Shown: piece after piece, positions 36,797 to 47,700 of the stretch
Layout of the letters: every line of letters begins with the position of its first letter
Numbering within the stretch: position 1 is the first letter of the stretch
Source: Pseudomonas azotoformans
Lineage (GTDB): Bacteria; Pseudomonadota; Gammaproteobacteria; Pseudomonadales; Pseudomonadaceae
DNA length: 64,000 nucleotides
Assembly: GCF_900103345.1 (NCBI RefSeq)
Contig: NZ_LT629702.1
Span: 5,378,501 to 5,442,500 of the forward strand
Direction of reading: 5' to 3'
Notes under the pieces: model-generated
The model's database searches: none
What the model was told of the DNA's origin: nothing
The model's input: the letters and a program-made list of their open reading frames with translations, nothing else
Translations under genes and position numbers: made by a program

Positions 36797-37735
36797 ATGG
36801 ATTTCAAAGACTACTACAAGATATTGGGTGTCGAGCCGACCGCCGATGACAAGGAAATCAAGGCGGCCTATCGCAAGCTCGCGCGCAAATATCACCCTGA
36901 CGTGAGCAAGGAAAAAGACGCCGAAGCCAAGTTCAAGGACGCGTCCGAAGCCTATGAGGCGCTCAAAAGCGCCGACAAGCGCGCCGAATACGATGAGCTG
37001 CGCAAATACGGCCAGCATGGCCAACCGTTCCAGGGACCACCGGGCTGGCAGAGCCGTGGCGGCTTTGGCGGTGGCGGTGGTGGCGAGGACTTCTCGGACT
37101 TCTTCAGCTCGATCTTCGGCTCCCGTGGCGACGCCTTTGGTGGCGGCCAGCGTCGGCCTGCCGGGCGCAAAGGCCAGGACGTGGAGATGCAGCTGTCGGT
37201 GTTCCTTGAGGAGACGCTGTCCACCGAGTCCAAGCAGGTCACCTTCCAGGTGCCGCAGTACGACGCGTCGGGCCGGCATGTGAGCAACACCACCAAGAGC
37301 CTGAACGTGAAGATCCCCGCCGGCGTCACCGACGGCGAGCGCATCCGCCTCAAGGCCCAGGGCGCGCCGGGCATTGGCGGTGGTGCGAATGGCGATCTGT
37401 ACCTGATCATCAAGTTCGCGCCGCATCCAAAATTCGAAGTGGATGGCGAAAACCTGATCATCAACCTGCCCCTGGCGCCGTGGGAACTGGCGCTGGGTGC
37501 TGAAGTACAGGTGCCGACGCTGACCGGCAAGATCAACCTCAAGGTGCCTGCCGGCAGCCAGAACGGCCAACGCATGCGCGCCAAGGGCCATGGCCTGCTG
37601 AACAAGGCCGGGCAGCGCGGCTTCCTGTTCGTGCAGCTCAAGGCAGTCATGCCCAAGGACAGCAGCGATGAGGTCAAGGCCCTGTGGCAGGAGCTGGCGC
37701 AAAAGGCGGCGTTCAATCCCCGCGAAAACTTCTGA
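36797..37735 (+). CDS. cbpA: Curved DNA-binding J-domain co-chaperone CbpA
   Basis: ATG 36797 gives 312 residues. The J domain (1-70) has His33-Pro34-Asp35 in [11 protein letters not shown], which stimulates Hsp70 ATPase. A Gly/Phe-rich linker ([21 protein letters not shown]) follows, then two C-terminal beta domains without the zinc-finger of DnaJ. Such proteins bind curved DNA and act as DnaJ substitutes under stress. It converges on the giant minus-strand gene, with 23 bases between. Confidence 0.95.
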   Translation: MDFKDYYKILGVEPTADDKEIKAAYRKLARKYHPDVSKEKDAEAKFKDASEAYEALKSADKRAEYDELRKYGQHGQPFQGPPGWQSRGGFGGGGGGEDFSDFFSSIFGSRGDAFGGGQRRPAGRKGQDVEMQLSVFLEETLSTESKQVTFQVPQYDASGRHVSNTTKSLNVKIPAGVTDGERIRLKAQGAPGIGGGANGDLYLIIKFAPHPKFEVDGENLIINLPLAPWELALGAEVQVPTLTGKINLKVPAGSQNGQRMRAKGHGLLNKAGQRGFLFVQLKAVMPKDSSDEVKALWQELAQKAAFNPRENF

Positions 37736-37758
37736 GGGAGTGAACGCCTGGGCGCCCG

Positions 37759-40700
37759 TTACTGCGGGCGGGAGGCGCCGGGTTGCTGGTGATCGCCGCC
37801 GTGCGGTGTCAGCTCGGCCACCTCCCGGCGTGACAGCTCCAGCAGCTTGAGGTTACGTTCGGTGGCCTGCTCGATTTCCAGTCGGTTCAAGGCCTCGAGG
37901 TAGGCGTCATCAAAGTCTTGGTGTGCATCTTCCAGGGCGTTCTGCCGTGCGTCGGCATTGCGCTTGAGGGTGGCGAACTCGTCGGCATACCGCTGCTTGA
38001 GGTAGTCCACCCAGTAGTCCCGGCTGATCAGGTCCTCGTAAAACACCTCACTGCGTTCTGCGTCGAGAATATTGCGGCGCGCGTCGGCCAGTTCAGTGCC
38101 TGTGATTGGCCGGCTGAACCGCATGTGGCGGGGTTGCCCAGGTAGCTCCAGCTGGTCCGGCCACCCCCTGGCCAGGCCGATGCGGTACGACAAGCGCACT
38201 TCCGCCACGTCCGAGTGTGGGACCAGCGCCCTGTCGGCCTCGACTTCGGCTCTGCCCAGCCGGAACAACTGCCGGGACAGGTTCAACAGGGCCGCACCTC
38301 TCAGATCCAGCCGCGCCGCATCGACGTTGAGCAACGCGTTGTGCTCGTAGACCCTGACTTCCAGCCCGCTGAAGGTCAGGATGCGGCCATCGACGCAGGT
38401 GCCGTGCGTATGGGACATGGCGAACAACGCCTGGCGCAGTTCGGAGTTATCGGCGGCCGCTTCCAGCACGTTGCGTACCCGCTGCGACAGGTCGGCGCGA
38501 GCCGCGCCGAACTCCGTGGTGTCCTGCAACCGTTCGAGCAGGTGAAAAAACGCCTGGTGATCCGGTTCGGCCTGCAGTTGGGTCCAGATCTCCCGCAGCC
38601 TGCCTTGTTCAGGAAGGGGCAGGTCGTCTATCCAGGGCACCGGTTGTTCAGGTAGGGCGGGTTGCGCCGGGAGCTCTTCGTCGGGTTGTTCAGGGAAGAT
38701 TTCATCGGGCTCTGGTGATGACGGGAGCCCATCGTCCAGCATTGTCTGGATGTCCCGGCGTGACAGGCCCAGCGCCGAGTCACGCCCCGTGCGGTCCAGA
38801 TACTCGATAAGCGCTGTCAGGCTGTCGTGGGACAGGGGGTTGTCGGAGATATCGGTGCCCTCCATCAAGGCATCGTGGCTGCCATCCAGTGCTTCGGTCG
38901 GGATTGCACTGATGTCATTGGCGCTCAGGTTGAGCGTGCGCAGATGACCGGCTTCCAATGTGCCTGCCGGCCAATCCGTGAGGCGGTTACCGCTCAGGTT
39001 CAACACCTCGAGGGGCGAGCCAGGCTCGAGACTGAAAAACTCCATCAGGTTGTCGCTCAGGTTCAGCTGTTGCAGGTGTGGCCAGTCATCCAGGCCGATG
39101 GCCAACTCATCGTCGAATCGGTTGGATGACAGATCCAGCTCCCGCAACTCAGGTAATTCTGCGAGTGCCCTGGGCAAGCCCTGCAACTCGTTGCCGGTCA
39201 GGCGCAATGTGCGCAGGTTGGAAAAGCCTGCGAGGAAACCGTTGGAGCCTTGTTCGGCGAACAGGAGGCCGCTCAGGTCCAGGTGATGCACATGGGAAAA
39301 GTCCGCCGTTACCACCGGCAGGTTGTCCAGTTGCAAGCCGTTGAAACTCAGGGTCTGGCCCGCCGGGTCCGACGCCAGCCCCTGGCGCCAGCACGTGACG
39401 ATGCGTTGCGCGGCCTGGTTGCGGCGACTGGCCACGGACCAGTCGGTGGCTGGCGAGCCTCGCGTGTACAGCCAGCCATTGAGCTGGCGTATCAGGGTGT
39501 GCAGGGCCTCATTCCAGACGTCGATCAGAGCGTGCAAGTGCGTGTCACTGGCGCCGCCTGCGCGCAGGCGTGTCAGCCATTGCTGTAACGTCTGCTCATC
39601 CATGCCGTGCTGCAAACGTTGCAGGCGTTGCGGCAGGGGCAGGCCGGGGTCCGCGGTGGGCAGGTCGAGCAGGTGGCGGGCCAATGAGGCTCCGCTTTCG
39701 GCCTCGGGGAATACGTTGGTGGGTGGTTCTTCATAGGCAAAACGCTCCAGGGCTCCGGCGGGCAGGCCCCGGGCGGTTTCAACCCGCTGTCGGGCCACAG
39801 CCAGCGCGCCTTCGGAAACCTGGCTCAACGGCGTACCGACGACGTTGGTACTGAGCAGCAGCTCGTCTCTGGTCAGGATTGCCTCGGGCAACACGGTGAT
39901 GCGGGTATTGCGCAGGTTCAGCGAGGTCAGTTGCGCCAAGTCCTCGAGACCGGTCGGCACTTGCTGCAGGTTCGTTTCTCGCAGGTTCAGCGTCCTGAGT
40001 CGTGGCATGTGATCGATCTCAAGGCGCGTGAGGGGGTTGCCTTGCAGCGAGAGATGTTCCAGTGCGACGAAGTCCTGGAGCTCGGAGGGGGCGGCGGCCA
40101 GCTCGCAATAGTTCAGTTCGACAGTGCGTGCCTGGGTGAATGCCCGGACGAAACGACTGACCTGCTCCATGGGCACACGCAGGTTCATCAGGCGCAAGGC
40201 TAGGGTGTGGGGGAAGCTGTTGGCCGGCAATTCGGGCAGGCTTGAGGGGCTGAAACCGCGTAGATCCACTTCCAGAAATGAGCTTGGCCGCGCGCGCAGT
40301 GGGTCAGCCGCCGCGTAGAGGTTGAGCAGCCCGCGACTCCATTGGACCCGCAAGTAACCGCCCATCCATCGTTGGTTTGCGTGTTCCACCGCGTGGGGAG
40401 GACGCAGCCACTCGTTCAGCCGCCGGTCGATTTCACTGTACTGTTCGCTCAGCGCCTCAATCGCGTCAAAGCGGGCGCGGTGACCGACCCAGCGTTCGGC
40501 AAAGCTGTTGATCAACACCTGCGAGTCCCGAGCGGGCTCCGTGAGGCGTGCCAGTTCCCCGACACAGTAAATCCGCACCATTTCCTCTAGGTCGATCAAG
40601 TGATCGGGTTGGTTGTTCAGCCGGGTATAGAGCGCTCTGAAGCTGTCGCGCGACATTCTCGACCAGTCCAGCGAGAGGCCGGACAGCAGGCGCTGGTGAC

Positions 40701-43700
40701 CTTCCAGCAGTTCGGTCGGAATACTCTGGATACCGGTGCCGCTCAGGTTCAGGCGCTCGAGCTGGGGCAGGTCCTGCACGCCAACCGGCCAATCGGTCAC
40801 CTGGGAGCCGACTATTTCCAACTGGCGTAGCCGCGTCAGGCGGCTGACATCCAGCCGGGGTTGGTGAGTCGGCGCAAACACGTTGTTGTTGGCAATGCTC
40901 AGCTCTTCCAACTGGCTGAGCGTGCCCAGGGTGTTGATGTCTTCGGCCGAGAGCGGTGAAAAGAGCTGCAACCTCGTCAGTCTTGGCCAGTGTGTCAATG
41001 TCTCGAGCTGGTTGATGCTCCGCGGGCCGGTGACGAAGATATGCAGGCTTTCCACGCTGGGGAACAAGCCAGGCAATTGCTCCAGCGGTTGGCCGTGGGT
41101 GACCAGCACGCGCACATGGGAAAAATCCGCCGTCAACGGTGGCAACGGGGCGTCGGTGGTGAGTTCAAGTCTAGCGGCTGTCTGCACGTCACTGGCGAGG
41201 GGCGCATTGCGCCAACTGGCCCTGAGGTTTTCGGCTGTGGTATTGCGCAGCATGGCTTCCAGTGAGGTGGGCGGCTGCGTTGCAACCCACTGCGCCAGTG
41301 TGTTTTCCAGGGTTTCCCATTCACGCCCGCGTGCCTGCAACAGCCCGTAGATCTGCGCGTCGGTTTGCCCGGCGCGGCGTTGCTGGAGGATAAAGCCGTT
41401 GGCCTGCTCGTCGCTCAGGTCGGGGTACAGGTCCTGCACGCGCGTGACCAGCGACGGGTCCATGCCGGCGCCACGGCCACTGGCGTAGTAACCGGCCTGA
41501 TTCACGCGGATGCGCGCAGGCGGCTTGAACCGCGTCACCTCACCACGGGGCAGGCCCAGCCACTGTGGCGCCAGGTGACGGTGCTCGACCGCACTGCGGA
41601 TGATGCTGCGCTGCAACTCGGCCTGCTGGCCGACATGGGGAACACCCAACGCCTGGCGCGCTTCGTCGGGCAGGGCATGCAGCACCGACGCGTAAAAGTT
41701 GTCGCCATACCTGGGCAGGCTGTTGAGGGCCTCGCCGCGCTCGTCGAACGCCTGGTAGACCGGGCCTTTCTTGACCAGGAATTTGCGCTGCATCGCGTCC
41801 TGGTTGCCGATGGCCTCGATCAGTCGGCCACCTACGTGTTCATCGCGGATTTCCAGGCGCACCGCGTCCGACCAGCCCGGCAGTTTCTGCAATGCGTGCA
41901 GGGCCAGGCGTTTGCTGTCGGTGGTCGCGATGTGATCCGTGTGCAGCCCGGCATAGGCGCGGGCCTGACGCCCTTGTCGTGCATACCAGCGGCCTTCTTC
42001 GAGCAAGGCCAGCGGCACTTTGCCGGTGCTCTCCAGGCGGTCGAGGGCTTCGGCACTGGCGTGGGCCAGGATGTCTTGCGCTGCTGGCTTGCTCAGCCCC
42101 GGACAGGCTTTTTGCAATTGCGTGATGCGCAGGTCAGTGGGTTTGGGGCCTTCATAGAGACTTTCGAAAATCGCTGCTCGACGGGTCTGCGCAAAGTCGG
42201 CGATCTGTTTTCTGAACTCCACTGGCCTGGCCTCCCGCACCCGTGCCGCCTCGCCACCGAGCAGGCCGGTGATCTCGTCCTCGTCCAGCACCGCCAGGAT
42301 ACGCCCCGGCAGCCCGCTGCCCAGTACATCCGCGCGGCTCATACGGATGGGCGCCCTGGCGCGCACGCCGGCATACAAGCGCTCGGCGCCGTACTGAATG
42401 GATTTCCCCCGCAGGCCCGGACCGTCAAAGACCTCCAGCACCCGACCCGTCGGCCAGCGGGGCAACTCAGTGACCAGCGGCAGGATGTACAGATAACGTT
42501 CGTCCACCGCCGTGCCGGTCTGCACCTGGCTGATCACGTCTTCGACACCTTTGTCGGCTTCAAACAGGCGCATGGCATCCGTCAATTCGGGCGGTGGCGG
42601 CTGGTTGTCCAGGTGGGCCTTGCGCAGGGTGTTGTCGCTGACGCCGCTGACGTCGGCGATCTTCAACAGTTGCTCGTCGGAGTATTGCTCGGTCGCGTGG
42701 CCCAGCCGGCGCAGCAGGGTCAGCCGGTCCCAGGCCAGTGGGCGTTCCAGGGTGTGCCGCCAGGCGCCTTGGCCGTTGTGCCGCAGCAGCGGCTGATAGG
42801 CATCCGGATCGCTGGGATGCTGGATGCGCCACTCGCCGGGCGTTGTTCCTTGGCTTATTTCGTAGTGCTTACCGTCCTGGCGGATATAGGTTTTGCCGTT
42901 GACCGCATAACGTCCCTGGGGATCGGGGCTGGCCTCGGGCGCCAGGGCAACGTCGCTTGCATAGGCGTTCAGGTCGGGCCTCCACAGGCGGGTTTCTCCG
43001 TTGGGCAAGGTGACCGACTGCAACCCCTCGATCACCGGTTCAGCCGGTACCGCCGTCAATTTGGCCAGGCCTCTTCCTACCCCCACTTGAGCAGCAAGCA
43101 ACACCAGGTTCTCCGCCACATCAATCAGGTGAGCCTTGGCCGCTTTGCGATCACCTTCGGACCACTCCTTTACGCCTTCGAAGGTTTCGTACAGGAGCTG
43201 GCCGGCCATCACGGCGATCATGACTTCACCCAGCACCGGTACGAATATCGACACCCCGGTCAACAGCAGCATGCCGATGTTGAGTAGCGCTGCCAGTTTG
43301 CGCGAGCGCACGGTGGCATCCACCTGCGCGGTCGGCACGGCGTGGCTGCGGGCGTCGGCATAGACTTTGGCGCGGTGTTGCTCGTAGAGGTAGGTCCACA
43401 GGTCGAAGTTATCGATCCAGAAGATACCGCTGTGAACCGGTGCGATGACGGTGGGGTTCAGATAGGGGTCGTCGTTGGCCACCTGCTTGATCGGGCTGGG
43501 GGGCGGCGGGTTGTTTATTCGGGTGAATTGGGAAAACGGGTCGAACCCTTGGCGTATCTGGTCCAGCAACGGCGCATAGGGGGCGAGGTCCTGGGTGACG
43601 GTGGTATCCGGCGTGTCCTGGGTGAACTGGCTGAAGTAGTCCGCACGGTCGGCGTAATCGACGAACTGGCTGAAAAAACGCTGGTAGGCGCTGGGGCTGC

Positions 43701-44679
43701 CGGCGGTGGCCGGGGGCGTGTCGCGGGCGGTGAAGCGCTCTTTGAACAGTGGCTTGAGCTGGCGCAAGGTGTAGCGTTTGAGGGGCGATTGCGGATCATC
43801 AGGGATGTACAGCAGCAACTCGCTCGCGTTGTGGAGCTCTCCGCTGACCAGAAATACCACCACGCCCGTGAGACGGTGCTTCATCAAACTCAAGTCGCGA
43901 AACCAGATGCGTTGGCCGTTCAGCATGGGTTCGGTTTCGCCGCCGACCACCGAGAGCACCATGCGGTAGTCAGCGTCGGTGATGTCTTTCTTCAGCAATG
44001 CCTGTTCAGCTGCAACGCGCAGGGCGGTCTTGTGGGCGGTGATGAATTTGTCGCGCAATACGGCCTGCGTGACCGCGTCTTTGGGCTCCAGGTAGCCCTT
44101 GAGGTAGGCCTGGTACTTCGCGCCGATGTCCAGCGAGCGGCACAGACCGGTGAATTGCTCCACGGTCAGTGATGTAGACACTGCGTCGAATTCATCTCCG
44201 GTCTTGACCACGAACCCCGACGAAGGGTGAAAGGCGTTGGCCTCACATTCAGCCTCTTCGAAGTTGTGCAGGGCGGCTTGCAGCAGGGGCAGCTTCAGCG
44301 CTTCGAACCAAGCGGCCGTGATCGAGAAAACGCCGACGGTGATGGATTTTCTGAGCCTCAGAAAGGTTTTATCGACGTCCAGTTGCACCTTGAACTGATC
44401 GTTCAACGCCTGGGTCAACAGGGGCCGGGCAAAGGTGTCGATGTCTTGCAGCGCGGACATGGCCTTGTCCAGTTTGCCTTGCGCAGTGAAGCTTGCGGTG
44501 ATGGCGTCTTGCAGCGATTTGCGTTGTGCTGCCGAGGCGTGCTGGTACCAATCGGGCGTTGTCGCGGGCGTCGTTTTCAGGGCTTCACGTTGCTGCGCAG
44601 TGGCCTGGGTCAGCCAATCGGGAATGGCGTTTTCGAGAAAGGGGGTGTGCAGGCTTTTTGAAGCGGGTGAAGCCGTCAT
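37759..44679 (-). CDS. Giant LRR / NEL-type E3 ubiquitin ligase-like protein A (three LRR blocks)
   Basis: ATG 44679 (MTASPASKSLHTPFLENAIPD) gives 2306 residues and has AAGGAG upstream; a longer opening to 44718 is rejected. Order of parts: a DUF6543/dermonecrotic-toxin-like region (about 1-700) with a hydrophobic hairpin near 460-505 (LNIGMLLLTGVSIFVPVLGE); a helical middle; three leucine-rich blocks near 1180-1340, 1480-1610 and 1790-1955; a proline-rich acidic linker; and a C-terminal NEL domain. The catalytic C-x-D is Cys2095-Val-Asp2097 in HGTCVDGRI, about 210 residues from the end, as in IpaH/SspH enzymes. NEL ligases are bacterial effectors that ubiquitinate eukaryotic proteins; LRRs choose the target. 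The secretion route is unknown. It lies 118 bases after gene B. Confidence 0.88.
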   Translation of the reverse strand: MTASPASKSLHTPFLENAIPDWLTQATAQQREALKTTPATTPDWYQHASAAQRKSLQDAITASFTAQGKLDKAMSALQDIDTFARPLLTQALNDQFKVQLDVDKTFLRLRKSITVGVFSITAAWFEALKLPLLQAALHNFEEAECEANAFHPSSGFVVKTGDEFDAVSTSLTVEQFTGLCRSLDIGAKYQAYLKGYLEPKDAVTQAVLRDKFITAHKTALRVAAEQALLKKDITDADYRMVLSVVGGETEPMLNGQRIWFRDLSLMKHRLTGVVVFLVSGELHNASELLLYIPDDPQSPLKRYTLRQLKPLFKERFTARDTPPATAGSPSAYQRFFSQFVDYADRADYFSQFTQDTPDTTVTQDLAPYAPLLDQIRQGFDPFSQFTRINNPPPPSPIKQVANDDPYLNPTVIAPVHSGIFWIDNFDLWTYLYEQHRAKVYADARSHAVPTAQVDATVRSRKLAALLNIGMLLLTGVSIFVPVLGEVMIAVMAGQLLYETFEGVKEWSEGDRKAAKAHLIDVAENLVLLAAQVGVGRGLAKLTAVPAEPVIEGLQSVTLPNGETRLWRPDLNAYASDVALAPEASPDPQGRYAVNGKTYIRQDGKHYEISQGTTPGEWRIQHPSDPDAYQPLLRHNGQGAWRHTLERPLAWDRLTLLRRLGHATEQYSDEQLLKIADVSGVSDNTLRKAHLDNQPPPPELTDAMRLFEADKGVEDVISQVQTGTAVDERYLYILPLVTELPRWPTGRVLEVFDGPGLRGKSIQYGAERLYAGVRARAPIRMSRADVLGSGLPGRILAVLDEDEITGLLGGEAARVREARPVEFRKQIADFAQTRRAAIFESLYEGPKPTDLRITQLQKACPGLSKPAAQDILAHASAEALDRLESTGKVPLALLEEGRWYARQGRQARAYAGLHTDHIATTDSKRLALHALQKLPGWSDAVRLEIRDEHVGGRLIEAIGNQDAMQRKFLVKKGPVYQAFDERGEALNSLPRYGDNFYASVLHALPDEARQALGVPHVGQQAELQRSIIRSAVEHRHLAPQWLGLPRGEVTRFKPPARIRVNQAGYYASGRGAGMDPSLVTRVQDLYPDLSDEQANGFILQQRRAGQTDAQIYGLLQARGREWETLENTLAQWVATQPPTSLEAMLRNTTAENLRASWRNAPLASDVQTAARLELTTDAPLPPLTADFSHVRVLVTHGQPLEQLPGLFPSVESLHIFVTGPRSINQLETLTHWPRLTRLQLFSPLSAEDINTLGTLSQLEELSIANNNVFAPTHQPRLDVSRLTRLRQLEIVGSQVTDWPVGVQDLPQLERLNLSGTGIQSIPTELLEGHQRLLSGLSLDWSRMSRDSFRALYTRLNNQPDHLIDLEEMVRIYCVGELARLTEPARDSQVLINSFAERWVGHRARFDAIEALSEQYSEIDRRLNEWLRPPHAVEHANQRWMGGYLRVQWSRGLLNLYAAADPLRARPSSFLEVDLRGFSPSSLPELPANSFPHTLALRLMNLRVPMEQVSRFVRAFTQARTVELNYCELAAAPSELQDFVALEHLSLQGNPLTRLEIDHMPRLRTLNLRETNLQQVPTGLEDLAQLTSLNLRNTRITVLPEAILTRDELLLSTNVVGTPLSQVSEGALAVARQRVETARGLPAGALERFAYEEPPTNVFPEAESGASLARHLLDLPTADPGLPLPQRLQRLQHGMDEQTLQQWLTRLRAGGASDTHLHALIDVWNEALHTLIRQLNGWLYTRGSPATDWSVASRRNQAAQRIVTCWRQGLASDPAGQTLSFNGLQLDNLPVVTADFSHVHHLDLSGLLFAEQGSNGFLAGFSNLRTLRLTGNELQGLPRALAELPELRELDLSSNRFDDELAIGLDDWPHLQQLNLSDNLMEFFSLEPGSPLEVLNLSGNRLTDWPAGTLEAGHLRTLNLSANDISAIPTEALDGSHDALMEGTDISDNPLSHDSLTALIEYLDRTGRDSALGLSRRDIQTMLDDGLPSSPEPDEIFPEQPDEELPAQPALPEQPVPWIDDLPLPEQGRLREIWTQLQAEPDHQAFFHLLERLQDTTEFGAARADLSQRVRNVLEAAADNSELRQALFAMSHTHGTCVDGRILTFSGLEVRVYEHNALLNVDAARLDLRGAALLNLSRQLFRLGRAEVEADRALVPHSDVAEVRLSYRIGLARGWPDQLELPGQPRHMRFSRPITGTELADARRNILDAERSEVFYEDLISRDYWVDYLKQRYADEFATLKRNADARQNALEDAHQDFDDAYLEALNRLEIEQATERNLKLLELSRREVAELTPHGGDHQQPGASRPQ

Positions 44680-44734
44680 GCTGTCTCTCCTTGGGTAGTG
44701 GAGCAGACAGCAGATCACTTCGGCAGGCGCGGCT

Positions 44735-44746
44735 AGCGGTAGATAG
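44735..44746 (-). promoter_or_regulatory. Leader element shared by NEL genes A and B
   Basis: AGCGGTAGATAG (plus-strand reading) lies 56 bases before the start of gene A; the same 12 bases lie 60 bases before gene B at 50890-50901. Flanking bases GACAGCA and CAGGCG also agree. It suggests that the leader was duplicated with the gene and that A may have its own promoter. Confidence 0.45.
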
Positions 44747-44764
44747 AGAACACCACCGAAGGCT

Positions 44765-44791
44765 GGCGCCAGGGCGGGCAGCCCTGGCGCC
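44765..44791 (-). terminator. Strong hairpin between NEL genes B and A
   Basis: GGCGCCAGGG and CCCTGGCGCC form a perfect 10-bp stem around a 7-base loop, 6 bases after the gene B stop codon. No T-run follows on the minus strand, so it may protect or attenuate the transcript rather than end it. Confidence 0.5.
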
Positions 44792-44797
44792 GGGTGG

Positions 44798-47700
44798 TCA
44801 GGTGGTCGGGTTGGCGCGCAGCTCCGTGCGGGTCAGTGTTTCAATCAGGTGGGCTTCCTGGATGGCAAGCTGGGCCTGCAAGTCCTTGGCCTGCTGCGCG
44901 TAGTCAGCGTCGCCCAGCGAACCCTCGACATGCTGGTCATGCAGCGCTGCCAGGCGCTCATGGAAGGGCTGGCTCTGCGCCTCGAATTGCTCGCGGTACT
45001 TCTGGGTCAAGTACTCCTGCCAGAACTCCCGGGAGATCAGTGCCTGGAGTTCGGCCGGCGAATTGTTCAGCTTGAGGATGCTGTCGCAGGTGGCCTTCAA
45101 CACCTCTTCACTGACCCGGCCCAGGCCGATGAACTGCGCCGTTTGCGGTTGTCCCGGCAAATCGAGTCTGGTTTGGTCTTTGAGCCCGAATCGATAGGCG
45201 AGCCTGATTTCAACTTCCTCGAGCAGGGCGATCTGCTCGGCTTTCTCCCGTGCCGACAACCTTGGGTTGCTGTTGATCGCCTCGGTGCGCCTGGCGATAT
45301 CGTTGAGCGCGGTTTTTTCCACCTCATCAAGGCGGAACAAGCCCCTGGACAATTTGATCAGGGCGGCGGCCTGGTTCGTATCGGCAGCCAGGGCCCTGGC
45401 GTTGTGTACCATGGCCATGATTTCCACGTTGCTGAACGACAGCCCGGCGCGATCACAGCAGGTCGCGCGGCCTGCCCATTCGAACATCTGCTCGCGCAGC
45501 GCTGCAGACTCTACGGAGTTTTGCGTGATGGCGTCGATCACCCTCCACACCCGTTGTTGCAGGTCGGCATGGCCACCGCGGGATTCGCTCAAGCCGTTGA
45601 GCATATCGAAGAAACCGTCACTGCCAGGCTGTTCGCGCAATTGCCGCCACTGGGTTTCCCGGGCGGCGACCTGGTCCTCGACCAGGCCCTGCGTCCAGCG
45701 CCGAGTCTGCGCCGGCTCGATGATCACAAGGTCCCGAATGCGCGGCGGCAGAGGCGTGTGCACCGGGGCGAGTGCTGAGGTGACCAGTTGGTTCGGGTGG
45801 TCGGCCGAGGCCAGGCCTGCCTGCTCAAGTCTCGCTCTGTAGTCCCTCAGTTGCTGGCGCGTTTGCTCGGTCAATGGGTTGTTGTCGAGACTGATTTTAT
45901 GGGTGAGCTGCACCGATTGCGCCAGTTGCGCGTCGGTTGGGTTGATGAGCGAGTCGGGCAGTTGGGTGATGCGGTTATCCCTCAGCGCGACGGTGTCCAG
46001 TAACGGTTGCGTGCCCAATCCGGTGGGAAACGTTTCAAGCCCGCAGTCCTGCAGGCCCAAGGTACGCATATCGGTGAACCCGCTGAAGTCCGGCGTGATG
46101 CCCAGTGGGTTACTTTTCAGCAGCAGCGCCCTGAGGGTGGTGCGCCGGGCCAGCACTTGCGCGGTTTCAGCGGTCAATCGGATCTGGTTGTTCTGCAGGA
46201 ACAGGCGGGTCAACCCGTTCATCTCATTGAGCGCCATCGGCAACTCGCGCAACTGGTTGTTTGACAGGTCCAGCCAGCGCACGCCGCTATGGCGCAGCAG
46301 GAACTGTTCGGGGCAGGCGCTCAGGCGCATGTTGCTCAGTTTGAGTGAGCCCACGTGGCTGAAATCGGCATCCAGTTCGGGCAGGCTCGGCAGGTTGAGG
46401 CCGCTGAGGTCGAGTTCCAGGCCGATAGCCGTCCCATCGTTGGCGTGCTGTGTCGGTGTTTCCTTGCGCCAGCACTTGAGGATTCGCTCCTTGGCCTTGT
46501 AGCGGTCATCCAGGTCGATGCCATTGAGCAAGCGCTGTTGCGTGCGCACGTAGCCGCTGCCGGTGCGGCTGCTGGTATTGCCCCCGGCCGCCGCCCAGGT
46601 ATTGAGTTGTGCGTTGAGCACCTCGAGTTCCTGTTCAAGGCGCAACAGTTCGGCGTCGGCGGCGTCACCCAGGGCCCAGATGAATTGCCGGGCCTCCAGA
46701 ATACTGCGCCTTGGGTACAGCGCTCGGGTGCGCTCAAGGCGCGGGTTGCGCATGTCGAAAACGTTGGCAGTGCCGATCAGGTCTGGGCGTTGTTCATTCA
46801 GGCGCCTCCAGTAGGCGTCGAAGCGTTGGCTGTAGGCTTCGGGAAACGGGTTGCCATCAAGGCGCGTCACCCCGTTGATCCTGGCGATGGTCTCCAGTTG
46901 TTCGGGTTGCGGCTCGAGATTGGCCTCGGGTATTTCGCGCAGGCGGTTGTTGCGCAGGTCGAGCAATTGCAGGCTGGGTTTGTCCTGCAGGCCGGTCGGC
47001 CATTGATCGATGCCGGTATAAGACAGGTCCAGTGTTTGCAAGCGGCTCATGGCGCTGACATCTGGGGTGATGCCCAGGCGGTTGCCGTTGAGCTCCAGGG
47101 TTTCCAGTTGGTGCAGGCGGCTCAGTTGGGCGGCGCTCTGTGGGGTCAACACGATTTTGTTCCCGTTCAGGTTCAACTGGGTCAGATGGGGCATTGCGTC
47201 GAGCCCTTCAGGGAGCGTCGCGAGTTCGCAGCTTTCCAGACTCAAGGTTTTGACTTGGCGGAAGTTGTTCAGAAAAGTTTGCGCGTTGCCCGACCATTGG
47301 CGGGTACTCAATTGCAGTTTTTCAACATGGCTGAAGTCTGCCGTCAGTGCGGGCAGGTCCAAGGGCATGCCGCTGGTGATCTTCAGCGCGTTGTTCGATT
47401 CACGACGCCAGCAGCGCTTGATGTCTTCCGCGATCACTCGGTTATAACCGCCGGCTCGGTCGTACGCAGTCACCACCAGGCGTGGCGGGTTGGCTTTGAC
47501 CCAGGCGTTCAAGTCAGTTTCGAGCTTGCTGTACTCGGCTTCCCGCAGCCTCAGCCTGGTACGCACGTCGCTGCCCAGTGATTCGATAAAGGCCTCGACT
47601 TGCGCATCGCTGAACGATGGGTAGAGCTTGCGCACCCGCTGCGCAGTGCTGCGAAACGGTGCCACCAGTTTTTCGTAGCCGCGACCGCCACCCAGCAAAC

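Noticed and set aside
41365..43287. 640-codon open frame on the plus strand inside NEL gene A
   Set aside because: It is antisense to a clear coding region with domain structure; the protein reads as low-complexity His/Gln/Arg typical of mirror frames in high-GC DNA.
46355..47581. 408-codon plus-strand frame inside NEL gene B
   Set aside because: Antisense shadow of the LRR region; no recognisable motif and no ribosome-binding site.
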